This document shows, piece after piece, positions 37,017 through 48,500 of a DNA stretch of 64,000 nt (its first letter is position 1; the number at the start of each line of letters is the position of its first letter). The DNA lies in NCBI GenBank assembly GCA_963556255.1, contig OY744615.1:3875623-3939622 (forward strand), given 5' to 3'. Both the position numbers and the translations under genes were made by a program. Below the pieces are notes generated by a model. That model was not told the origin of the DNA and ran no database searches. It saw only the letters and a list, made by a program, of their open reading frames with translations. The stretch is from Allolobophora icterica. Taxonomy: Eukaryota > Annelida > Clitellata > Crassiclitellata > Lumbricidae.

Positions 37017-37564
37017 CACTAACACAGGGCCGTATTAACCCAGGTGGAGGCCCCAGTGTACCGCCATGGTGGAGGCCAATAGCACACCACAGGCCACACG
37101 CGGGTGAGCCTGATAGCCTGCACTGATAGGCTCACGCATGGGCATCCGAAGGGGGCAAGGGGAGCCATTTGCCCCTACCGGATTTTGAAAGTTGTCACGT
37201 TTTCTGTGTTCGTGAATAGCATTTCCATACAAAAACGTCATTTTGCTCCCCCTGGAAAAATTTTGCCCACCTAGAAAAATTCCTCCCCGATAAAAATTCA
37301 TTTGCCCCCCGTCGGATTTTTAAAGTTGTCACGTTTTCTGTGTTTGTGAATGCGTATCCATGCAAAAACGTCATTCCCCGGAAAAATTTTGCCCACCTAG
37401 AAAAATTCCTCTGCCTATAAAAATTGGCTCACGAGTCACGATGCGTCGACTCCAGCATATCCCAAAGGCAAGGCTGTACTAATGGAAGCTAGAACTAGTA
37501 ACTGGGCTACAGTCGCTACTTTATTTTACTCTGCTCTATAAGTCAAAGTTTCTAACACATTCAC

Positions 37565-38190
37565 TCATTCAGAAGAGAGAACGGCAATACAACGTGCGAC
37601 TTGATCCGCTCGATCGACCTCGTCACACTAATTTGCGGCTGAAGTTGACACAGTCAGATAAATTTCGAATACAAAACTTTCTACCAGTCATTGATCAGTT
37701 TGTAACTGCTTTGCAACATCGGCTTGGTGCGTATGACCTTAGTTCGTCTCGGTTCGGCTTCCTACGCAAACTGGATGTGCTTTCATAACATACTGGCAGC
37801 GGCATCGAATCTCGTTGAGGTCTATAAAGACGACCTTGATGCATGTCTAGAAACTGAGCTTGTGCAGTTTGTTGACTTTGTGGACACATTCAAGGACGAA
37901 CAAGCTCAAGACGTCTCTCGAGAGAATTTCATGTATCGGCCGATACTCCAGAAATAAGTTCAGGAATCATTTCCTAATGTGGAGATAGCACTTCATATGG
38001 ATCTGGTGCTGGTCAGTAACTGCAGTGCGGAAAGTTCATTCTAAAAAATGAAACTGATAAAAAACAGACTTCACACATCAATGTTCAATGAGCGGTTGTC
38101 TCACCCGGCTCTGATGAGCATAGAAGCTGACAATATGCGTGAAATCAACTTTGAGGATCTGGTGACCGAATTTGTGAAGAAGAAAACTTT
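37565..38190 (+). pseudogene. hAT transposase C-terminal half, decayed
   Basis: Readable pieces: DQFVTALQHRLGAYDL, then after a shift NLVEVYKDDLDACLETELVQ, ENFMYRPILQK, then VEIALHMDLVLVSNCSAESS, an in-frame TAA at 38042-38044, KMKLIKNRLHTSM and NERLSHPALMSIEADNMREI with NFEDLVTEFVKKK. The order and the final block match the hAT dimerisation domain as I know it (NC-GERSFSKLK-IKN-LR, RL--L--LSIE-D). At least one frameshift and two stops make it non-functional. The frame runs straight into the SINE at 38185. Confidence 0.85.
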
Positions 38191-38400
38191 TTTTATATTC
38201 TTTATATTCTTTATTATTTCAAACTGACAGACGCAGTAAGATTACATTGAAACACGAAAGTACAATCAATATCTTAATTTAACACACGGTTTGGCAGCCA
38301 TGCAAGGCGCCGCCCTAGAGGGGGGTTACGAGAGTCGATCCGCGTACCTGATGCTCTCCTGGCCATGAGTGTTACCACTACTCTATCCCCCCTCCCCTCA
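38185..38400 (-). mobile_element. tRNA-derived SINE inside the hAT
   Basis: On the minus strand a head with TAGAGTAGTGGTAACACT (A-box-like) and GCGGATCGACTCTCG (B-box-like) is followed by a body and a tail of AATATAAAG units next to poly-A. It is inserted at the 3' end of the transposase remnant. The tail side resembles the repeats at 20261 and 28926. Confidence 0.7.
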
Positions 38401-38641
38401 CTCAAGGTTTCAATAATTTGACCTGACTTCATGCCTGACCTTTTAACTGTTTCTTAGTTTTAGATTTTGTGTTAAATTGTGTATGTGCACACTGCTCACT
38501 ACTGAAATATTTTATAATCTATTATGTTATGAAACACAAGTAAAAAAATATCTTGCGCCTTTGTGGTGGAGGTCCGTATGTGGTGGGGCCCCTGTGCACT
38601 GGCACATGGTGACCATGCCTAAATCCGGGCCTGCACTAACA

Positions 38642-41600
38642 CTTCATACCCATGGCTTCCTCTCAGCTAGCTTAAGGGATAGCTGTTTGTCTCAATGAAA
38701 CCCATATGGGCTCTATATGGGTCCAATATGGGAATATTGGTCCTATATTGGCTCCATATGAGCATGCTGGTGGTTAGCCATGCAACATCAACAGGGTAGC
38801 CTAATCTATGCCTAGTATTTTGTTGAAGTGCTGACATTGGGACAGGAGTAGGGCAGTGCCAAATGTGCAGACAGTGCAGAAGAGAGAGGAGAAGATCCAA
38901 AATACTCCACTTCTGCGGATGTCCTTTATCTCAAAATACAGAACTTGATAGAGAACTCAGATAAATGAGCCATGACTCAGGACCTAAATGGAAAAAACGA
39001 AACAGAAAACCTGAGTACTGCTCTGCTGTATGGTATACGGAAAAGGAGTCTGACCTGGAAGAAATAAACTCCAGTTGGACCATACAAAACATCAGACCGT
39101 AAAAAAACAGCACATAAGCAAAAGAAGAATAAATCAGACTTTTCTCAAGCAAAATACTACAAAAGATTCTCTTACTAAAAAGGCACAGAATGAAAACACA
39201 ACGGCTGAAATTAAACTCACATTTATCTCCATTCTACAGTTTGCCAAGCTGTAAGTTATAGAAATCAGTCAAAAAAGGCAACTGATTAATAACAATAATA
39301 TTAATGTAATGTTTAATGAAACAATAAATAAGTAGCAGACTGCTTAGGAAACAACAAGACCCCTCACTGTCGGAGGAATTGAGCTACCAAATCTTAATCT
39401 CATTTTCTGTGTTGCTACTGTTTAATGATGGTCCTCTTGCTAAGAGTTTTTAGCTGTGAATAGGGTGTTTGACCAAGGATGGGCTACAGCTGCTAAACCG
39501 TCATACATATGTACGAAAGATATGTTCAGAGAAGAGAATTAACTGAGAGACATAAACATACATAATGCACTGCATGCAATGTATAAATGAAATTACCAAC
39601 ACTTTTATGTCTTATTACAAAAGCCACACATAGGCCTATTGTACCTGAACTGAGCAGTCACAGAACCATTACAAACTAAGACACACAATGAAATAGCAAC
39701 ATCAGTTCAGTGGAAAGAGCAAAGTCGCTCTTCCAAACTGACAAAACAGAACAGCATCAATAGGAATGGTTTTCAAACAAACACAAAGAAAAGGTGAAGG
39801 AGGGTGTTCCAGGACAGCCGACCAACCACCATTTACCCACTGACCATGGTGGGTCTTGCACCATATTTGATGCAAGTATCCCATGCAAAATGGAATGGAA
39901 GTGAAGGCAAACCCGTTGGAATGTTTGTCCAAATATGAAATTACACAAATAAATATGTCCGTCACACAATCTTAGCGATTGTCAAAGCAATGAAATAATT
40001 CCATTCACAGGTCAATGCAGAAAAAATAATGAAATTCATTCACAACTAACAATGCACTGAATAGTAATTTCTTACTATCCAGCCAAATGCGGATATGTGG
40101 AAATGGCATTCTTTTTCAGCCAAATGTCAAATACCATAGCCACAGATTTAACCTGAAAAAGATGAATACCAGGTGTTAAAGTTTAAGTATGTTTTAAGAA
40201 AGATCGGTTAAGTAGTTCTAACTGGAAGAAGAGAAACATTATGTTACATACTCTTCCAAACAGACATTCACTATCACCAGTTGAAGATGCAACAAACATC
40301 AGAGTGATGTCTTTGCCCCAAAGACAAAAGGACAGCTCCAGTAATTATTCTAATCCTACTGCTTATACATCGTTTTGGAGACACTCTACGCAAAATACAT
40401 CAATGTCCAGTTGAACGCAAAATTAAAATGTGATGTAAAGTATATCTCTGAACAGCTGATACTTAAAAAGTATATCTCTAATAAACCAATCAGAATAAGT
40501 TCACAAGTCATAGAAGTCAAAAGAATCTACAAGACTTCACAACCCGACAAAATGAAGCAAAGACAGCAGGCATATATATATATGCACTGATACACATCAG
40601 GACACGTACTATAGCGCACTGGTCGTACCCCTCAAAAGCACTGTACGACAGTGTTAGAGCACAATGGCTGTGACACAACAATGCACCATTTACAAATCCA
40701 CATTTGCAGTTTCCAAGTTTATAACTTTGACAGTTAAATTTCCAAGTTAACAACTCTGACACTAACATTTTTAAAGTTCAAAACTTCCACATTTACAACA
40801 TCCAAGTTTACCAAATCAGCCATCGAAATACGAAACACGACAATTAGCCTTGAAATAGCATCTGAACAGCTGATACTTAAAAAGAAAGAATCAACATTAT
40901 CTTCTCTGGAAAGAAGGCATAAGAATTTTGGATTTCAATAAAAAATTACTCATAAAACATTTATAAAGTTAATCTGATCAATAGTTACTGATCAATAGTT
41001 ACAGCTAATGCAGTTGTTACAAAGCAGATAACCCATTGCACCACATAACTAACTCTGATCAGGCATTTATCCAGTGAAGATTGAGATCTTTATATTTACA
41101 GCAAATAAGACGAAAACCTTGATGCTAAACATTGAATCTTTTGCAATTTATTCAGATAACAGTGAAAACATTGATCATCCACCACACTGAACATGACATA
41201 GCACAAACTTCAGCACCACAGTACCTTATACATGTATTCAGACATTGATGAAATGTATTTTTAATTTGTTTCAATTTCAACAAAATACTTTAAGACTTAA
41301 CTTAACTGCACAAAACAAATGACAATTTAACCAATAGATTTAGCTATTTAACCAAACTATATTAAATAAATAACAATTCAATGAAGATATACAATTTAAT
41401 GATATGATTTCACATTTTAACCAAGAAACGTGAAAGAAATTACAAATCCATCAACAAAAACATGACTAGAACAACAAGCAGACGTAAGATAGATGTTAAA
41501 TTGAATAACGGAAACAGAATACTGGAATTCTTTCAACATTTCATATTGAACACACATACTGTAACACATTCAAAACACAACACATTTTATGAACATCAAA

Positions 41601-41690
41601 ATACAACAATACAACAACTGTGCGTTGGGGAGACTTTTCATTCATGTCATACCTATCAGTACCAGTTTCACTTCAAATTCTGGATGTACT
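38642..41690. other. Downstream flank of VAP, no recognised gene
   Basis: AT-rich sequence with only short frames. Two features: a tandem cluster of CCATATG-type units (GGGCTCTATATGGGTCCAAT, 38700-38765), and a 24-bp exact direct repeat beginning TCTGAACAGCTGATACTTAA at about 40447 and 40861. Confidence 0.4.
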
Positions 41691-41764
41691 GAGTGTCACT
41701 CTTAACGCTTTAATGATGAGCGTGTACTAAAATGCAAGTAAAACTAATCCCTCTCGTTGTTAAA

Positions 41765-42345
41765 GGATTTCACCTTGTCACCTTGTGCCGTCAACTCCTG
41801 GAGCTCTAGCGATCGCCACGACACACATTCTCCATTGCTTCCTATTCGAAGTCAGGTCCCTTAGTGCTTCCAGATTCATGCCAGTTACATCGTGAATCTC
41901 ATCCATCCATTTCTTCCTTGGTCGACCCCGTCTTTTTTTTCCCCTCACCACAAGCCAACATCATTTCCTTTTCTAGCCCATCAGATCGCATAACATGACC
42001 AAAGAATCCAAGCTTCAATCTTGTCGCTTTTTGTTTTAATGACTCTTCATTCTCGACACCAATCTCCACTCGTATTGATTCGTTCGTCCTTTTCTCTGTC
42101 CATGATATTCTCAACATTTTTCTCCATATCCACATTTCACATGCGTTGACCTTTTTCTCCATGTTCTTTGTCATTGTCCAAGACTCACAACCATACAGAA
42201 CCGTTGGAAAGACTAGGGCTCTCATGAGCCTTTTTTTGTATCTATGCTCACATGCTTGTCCTTCCATATCTTTTCCAGTCCAATCATTGCAGCTTTCCCA
42301 ATCGCAATCCTTCGTTTTATTTCTGTATCACATTTTCCTTCTTTT
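41765..42345 (-). mobile_element. RTE/BovB-type LINE C-terminal fragment
   Basis: On the minus strand: RRIAIGKAAMIGLEKIWKDK, then KKRLMRALVFPTVLYGCESW, EKKVNACEMWIWRKMLRISW, EKRTNESIRVEIGVE, LKLGFFGHVMRSDG and, after a frameshift at a poly-A tract near 41935, GRPRKKWMDEIHDVTGMN and ALRDLTSNRKQWR. These are the classic blocks after the reverse transcriptase in RTE-type LINEs (VLYGCESW, RMLRI-W, GH--R, GRPR--W-D). Strongly 5' truncated. Confidence 0.85.
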
Positions 42346-42761
42346 TTTCCTTAAAGGATTACTCTACCAAAATGTATAAACAAAATATACTGACCAATAT
42401 TTATAAATCTAACCAGCACCCAACTGAACGACTTGCAGACTGACAAATGCAGACTAAATAATTTGCTCCTAATTTATTCGATTTTCTAACTTTAGCTTTT
42501 GAACAGAGTTTAGTAAAACTCACCTATGAACCTTCAAACTGAGAAAAATTGATCAGAATCTGTTATAGAAAAGCTAAGTACTAAGCTCCAAATGAAACTC
42601 TCAGCTTGCAAATTGTATAAACAACCCAACTTTGGTAGACAATTATTGTTAGAAAAATCTGGGAAATACGTAAATTTTTAAGTTTGAACAAAGAAAGGAA
42701 GGTGTTCTAAAACCTTCACATAAGTTTAACACACATCCTGTCAAAACTTGACTCCTCTTTC

Positions 42762-42860
42762 ACATTCATTCATTCATTCATTCATTCATTCATTTTGATA
42801 ATTTATATAGTGCCTCTTCAAGAAACCTACTCAGAGGTGCTCCCAGTCCAGCCACGGTTA
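42762..42860 (-). repeat. SINE 3' end fragment
   Basis: ATTC tandem tail, then TTATATAGTGCCTCTTCAAG and CTCAGAGGTGCTCCC, matching the 3' half of the minus-strand SINE at 48040-48280 (CTATAGGCCTCCTCAAG ... CTCAGAGGCGCTCCC). Confidence 0.55.
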
Positions 42861-44690
42861 AAAAGAGAAGTCTTAAGGAGGCAGTAGAAAACAGGTGAAC
42901 TTCCTCATAAGTAGTTGCTAATTGCATTCATAATAATCCAGCATCCAAACAAAACTAATCGCATAGAAATTGGTGGCAAAAATTTGAACAATAACATGCA
43001 ATAATAGAACCATTAAAAAGAAATATTCTAAAATACTGATAACATCGACAGAGACAGCAAAACAATCTACACTTAGGCAGCTGGATATTTGTATATCAAA
43101 TGTACAGAAACAGGAACATACACCTGGCACCAGTAGTTTAAAGCTCACTGTCTTCTGTTCAGCACTTATTATTCTTGAACAATTAAAGAGCAATCAAAAC
43201 TTCAATCAAAAAGACTTTTTGTTTTTGCAGTTAAAAGTAAAATGTGTTGATGAGTTGAGTGGTAGTGTGCTGGGTCTGCATCCAACAACTGAAGGTAAGC
43301 AGACTCTTCTGTGCTAAGACCCTGAACAAGTTGTTCAAGCACACTTGCCTTGTGCTCAGATTTACGGACTCATAATAAGTACAAAATAAATAGAAAATAA
43401 ACATAACAGCTGCACTAAGAGTTCTGTATTAGTGTCAATATTTCATTAAAGAAGCGCATTCGTGCTTCTCATCACATCATATCATTTTGAAGGCCACCAA
43501 CCAAAATATATTTTAATAAAAAATATATACGTTAATACATAAGAACTGAAAAGCACTTCCAGCATGACAAAAGACAAGGCACCAATAAAAGGCATTTCAA
43601 TGTAAAACCACATTAAACTCACAAGTTATTCGTAAGGTTCAAACAAAATCAAGACACCAGGAAGCAATTTGGAAATATGAACCCTAGTTTGGATGATATC
43701 AGAGAAGGTTACTTAGGGTCATCTTTTGTTCATATGTCATACACCTCTATATCAACAATTGTTATCAGACGCTGAGGGATATTTTTGTTGGATCACAAAT
43801 ACGGTCACTGCAATACTACAACATCTGGTAAACCTTCTGTGTGGGCCACATGCCCAACAGCTAATTGTCCTTATAATTTAACAATACAGAGATTCCAGTC
43901 AAAAACTGCAGAGGTAAATAGCAAGCACATTAGCAATCAGGCACCAATGCTTCCAACCAAAGACCTTGTAGTTGCAATCAGGGTCACAACTTACACTACA
44001 ATGACTGCTTCATTCTGAAATCATATTACAATTCAAGTTTAAGCTTATGTGGAATGGGGTGAGACTTTAAGTTTAATACCCATTTCTAAAATTGGTGTTT
44101 GAAAACTTTTAAAAACATTGTAAAATTATGAAGACAAGAGACACTTTGTAATAAAGTCTGTAAGCCTATTCCAATGTGTTATCATTATAAAAATACATTT
44201 CTACGTATGTCACTTCAACAAAAATGCATCAACTCAATGTCCAATAATACTGTTTGTGATAATTACTAAACCTATATACTTAAGGAACAAAATCAAGTCT
44301 TTTAAAAACAACCTGTGTTGATAAATTCAATCCATAGGCATAAAAACAATCACCAGAATGGATCAACAAATTGTCATGTGGAAGCTGCTTAAAATCCAGA
44401 CAAACTTAAAACTATACACAAAATAAACAAGCAAATAACAAATAGGTCAATGATAAAGGATGTCCTCAAACATGACCTACTCTAGGTTCCTGCCTCCACC
44501 TTGTCCACATCTCGCATTACCCTTTTCAGTCGTCCACACTCCAACAATTCCGTTGATCTCACAAGGCTAACTGTGCTATGAGGTGAGGAGGTACACTGAT
44601 ACTGCCACAAAGAGCAAAGGGATTCTAATTAGGTCCAACGCACTACATGCACTCGGCTGTCTTACTAAAATTAGCGTTTAAGGCGCAGGC

Positions 44691-44696
44691 TTTATT
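44691..44696 (-). terminator. Candidate polyadenylation signal for VAP
   Basis: AATAAA on the minus strand, 867 bp past the VAP stop codon. No clear GT-rich element follows. It is a candidate only, because the 3' end of the transcript cannot be seen in genomic sequence. Confidence 0.25.
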
Positions 44697-44919
44697 CACT
44701 ATGAGTATGAGATTTAAATGCAGATGTCCACTGTGGTTGTAAATCCACCTCTTCGTAAACATCTGTGTGTATTTTGGTTCCCCTCACTCCCTCCCTCTTT
44801 GCAGACGTTCTTAATGGACAAACCCAGACCCAGTCTGAGACCAAAACAAAGTTTCCGAGCCAACCATATTGTCTTGTACTATTGTTTTCTCTAGAAAGTT
44901 CTACGAAAGTAGTTAAACA

Positions 44920-45255
44920 AAACAAAAGGCTTCGCTGTGATTTATGTGACAACAGTTTTGCCAGAAAAATACGTCTGGAATGCCACATGTGAACACACAC
45001 TGTTCAAGAAAACCATTCAAGTGTCACACGTGTCAAAGGGAATTTTGTGTCGAAAACAACCTGATAAATAAGAACACATGCCAAAAAACCATAGAAATAT
45101 GACATTTCCAAAAAGACCTTCCTCCAGAGTAACTCCCTAATGACCCAGAAACTGGATCCAGCAAAACTGAAGCAAATCAGGCAACTGAAGAACTCAGAAC
45201 ACATGGAATGACCAACATATTATTGAAAAGGAGAGAGTTCACACAGGTAAATTCT
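44920..45255 (+). pseudogene. C2H2 zinc-finger pseudogene fragment
   Basis: Frame 1 ends LRCDLCDNSFARKIRLECHM then stop. The next frame reads HVNTHCSRKPFKCHTCQREF, and a third piece near 45225 reads EKERVHTGKF. Cys-x2-Cys, F, L, H spacing and H-TH/HTG-K-F linkers show two to three tandem C2H2 fingers broken by frameshifts. It lies antisense in the region downstream of VAP with no introns visible, so it is probably a retroposed relic. Confidence 0.65.
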
Positions 45256-45562
45256 TATCAAAACACTTAGTATCATTAGGTAGACACCAAAAGTAAAAAG
45301 TGCTTGGGCTAACCTGTACATATGAGGCTAAAGGTTTTTCTAATGGAGCAATCAATTTGACAAAGTTTTAACTTAGGAATGGCTTGCATTCTGTGCATAT
45401 GAGCAAATAGTTAGACTTTGTCTTGATGTAGTTTAAATATTTTAAATATTACTTTAATTGTTTGCATGCAAAAGTTAACAGTTTAATTGTGCACTTCATG
45501 AGCAAACTGTGACACAAGAAAGCATCGTGCATACATGGAAGCTGGTCTTAATTTTTCACTCA

Positions 45563-48500
45563 TTATATGACATATTTCCCAAGAAGCAGGCCAAACACAA
45601 TAGCAACGACTGCCACAAGACCAACCGTGAAGAGGCTGAAGGCATTTGATTCCGGTGATCGACTTAGCGTGATGTGATTTGAAGTGCTTGAACTCATCAT
45701 CACCTTCCGAAGTCTCTGAGAGTCTTGCTGCCAACAGAGAACATGAAATGTCTTTCTTACATCATTTCAATCAGTAACATCAACCTAAAACATTTTATAT
45801 TTTGCTTCTTACAGTTACATTTTTGACTTCAATTGTAAATCCCCTTGATTAAATAGCAAGTTCGAAACCGCGGAACACAAGTTCTCACTTATTCCCAAGC
45901 TTTTCTGGGTCGTGACCCACTTGTGAATATCTTGGCAGTCTCGGTACCCACCGTGTAAAATTAATCATTGTGCACTACAGTTTGCTTCGTAAATTGGCAT
46001 CGAAATATGCAGATTTACGTACAGTGTTTAGAAATTGGCATATTTAAAGCATTAAAAGGAAACTAGGGTAAAAACAGTTTACAATTTATTGTAATCCAAA
46101 AGCAACTGTTGTACCTATGTAATGTAACAACAGCTAGTTATAGCCCAATCATAGCCAAATGTTGTTGTCCGAAAAATAAATGTTTCTCGAGAAAATTTGG
46201 CGACCCACTTGCAAGCTCTTTGCGACCCACTTTTGGGTCACGACCCACAGGTTGGGAAACTCTGACAAAAGGCACATCAGTATCTGAGCGAACTATACTC
46301 ACAGAAAACACAACTACATCTCTATAAATTGATCTTATACATCAAACATATCCTGTCGAAACAGTTCGTTTGCAAATATTACATAACCTCCTTCTAATGT
46401 TTTATTTGACAGCTACATCAACAACCAATTTATAACCAAGTTGTATTATAAAAGGTTATTATAATAAGCATAATTCTCTATACTGAATAATATTCAGACT
46501 CATGTAGCTGACTAAGTTATTATCACTACCAAATATGCACAAGACAGAAGAAACATCATTAAAGCACACGCCACAGATAACACAAGATAACACTACAGAT
46601 AACACCACAGATAACACCACAGATAACACCACAGATAACACTACACATAACACCACGGATAACACCACAGATAGGGTGCTAATATTTTGCAACATATGTT
46701 GATGGCTAGTGACAATTTAGGTCCCTGTTCACTAGGGACAGTAGAAAATCACGGTAAAAAATGCCCAAAACACGGCATACTTTAAAAAAAATCGTGAAAA
46801 ACACGGCAAAAACACGGCATCAAAATTTCACAGTTTTCTTGTAACACATTATATGTTTATCTTTCATATTCATTGTTCATTGACAAATTGACAATTGTCA
46901 ACCAATTGTCAGTCATTGGTTCCTTGCTGTAACAGTTTAGCTGCGAGCATTGAATACCATCATAACATGAAGCGCTAAATTGTCATCTGTCAAATTCTGA
47001 TGCTGAGGTGCATTCATCAATCGTACCTTTTCTCTTGTGGTCCAGTGTAACATTACAACTTGTACAAAACAGACGACCGTCGTCGGCATGCAAAGTTCCG
47101 TTTTGATACTGCTTCGCGCGATCAGAACATGACACGTTAATAGCTTTCTTCATAGCGGATTAAATTACTGAATTCATTTGCAAATAATTTGAAAAAAATT
47201 AATAAACAGACAACCGGAAATGAATGAGTGATGTCAGGGTCCTCAGGCACTCAGAGAACCCTGCCTAGAATAGTGAATGACTAGTGAGTAGTGAGTAGGC
47301 CCTAAGTAAGCCTTCATAAATACTTTCGACTGTGCAAAACTTTAAACTGCCACAACCAAAAAAAAATTGCAACAAACACGGCATTTTTTACGAAAACACG
47401 GCAAATGTCAAAAATCACGGAAAAACCGGCAAATGCCGAAAAACACGGCTTCCGTGTTTGCCGTGTTTTCGTGATTTTCTACCGTCCCTACTGTTCACCT
47501 CCAAGACATGTCACTAGAACTGCGGTTACCTTTAGTTGACTGTTTTCTTCAACGAGCTTTTTGTGTTCAGCTACAAGGGGATCATCATCAGTTCTATCAG
47601 ATTTAGCGAGCACATCTAGTTTCGACTGAAAAAGAAAGCATTGTTGTCATAGTCACTCAGTGACAGCGCATACAGTAAAATGTTCTCCACCACGACACGT
47701 CTTGATGGTTCTTACCAAAGACATCCAATTATTTTACATTTGTGAAGTACTTAAAACATACTGTACAAGTGTCCTGATAGGTACATACTGGGATATATCC
47801 ATTTTAGTTTCAATAAGCCTGTATGGCTTCCTGCCTAAAAAGCTCATCACTTAACCAGTTCTAGTATAGCATACCTTTTCAGCTGCAATTAGTATGAGAC
47901 TGCTTAAACCAGGTAGTCTCATACAAGCAGCCTTCCACAAACAGTACATATAAAAACACTTAGGTGACAGACTAATAAATCAGAAATTAAAACACACAAG
48001 CTAATTTCACATGTAGGTCTATCCAATTACAACATGATTTTTTATTTATTTTTTTTTTTTTTCGGATATTTCTATAGGCCTCCTCAAGTCTACTATTACT
48101 ACTCAGAGGCGCTCCCGACTACAGTTTGGTATACTGTGTCGGAGTTTTCACGCTGAAGCGCCACGAGCAATCGCGAGTGAAGGACTTGCCCAAGGTCTGT
48201 ACGCAGCGGCTAGAGTGGGATTCGAACCTGCAACCCTCAGGTCACAAGGCGCCGAACTTACCACTCAGCCACCACACCCCACATTTTGTTGATCATGCAT
48301 GCGCAAAAGAGGTTTTGTTAAGACAACATTAATATATTCAAGCTCTTGATGTTAGCATAATAATATTCATGATGTCTATGTGGCAATTGTTTCAAACAAG
48401 AATGATATTTATTCACAATACTTTTTAAAATGTTCACAAAAGTATTCATGTTTTGAGTTGTATTGTTAACACTATAGTTGAGAATGAGTCGAGTGGGTGA

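Larger units (their letters stand above)
37025..38633 (+). mobile_element. hAT transposon, 1.6 kb, with transposase remnant
   Basis: Ends are CAGGGCCGTATTAA and, inverted, CAGGCCCGGATTTA, with the perfect 8-bp duplication CACTAACA (37017-37024 and 38634-38641). Near the left end a block of about 115 bp (TTGCCCC, ...TTTTTAAAGTTGTCACGTTT) is duplicated in tandem (37160-37290 and 37300-37430). The interior carries transposase exon sequence (37565-38190) and a SINE (38185-38400). Confidence 0.92.
42346..44900. other. No recognised gene
   Basis: AT-rich sequence. An ATTC run at about 42762-42794 is followed by AATTTATATAGTGCCTCTTC (42797 on), the same SINE/LINE 3' end seen at about 11995 and in the 48.05 kb SINE. 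A minus-strand AATAAA at 44691-44696 is one possible polyadenylation signal for VAP. Confidence 0.4.

Noticed and set aside
41462..41692. 76-codon plus frame near 41.5 kb
   Set aside because: AT-rich with no domain, adjacent to the 3' end of the minus-strand RTE relic.
48200..48280. Functional tRNA gene
   Set aside because: Has A and B boxes but no proper cloverleaf, and is followed by a SINE body and poly-A tail.
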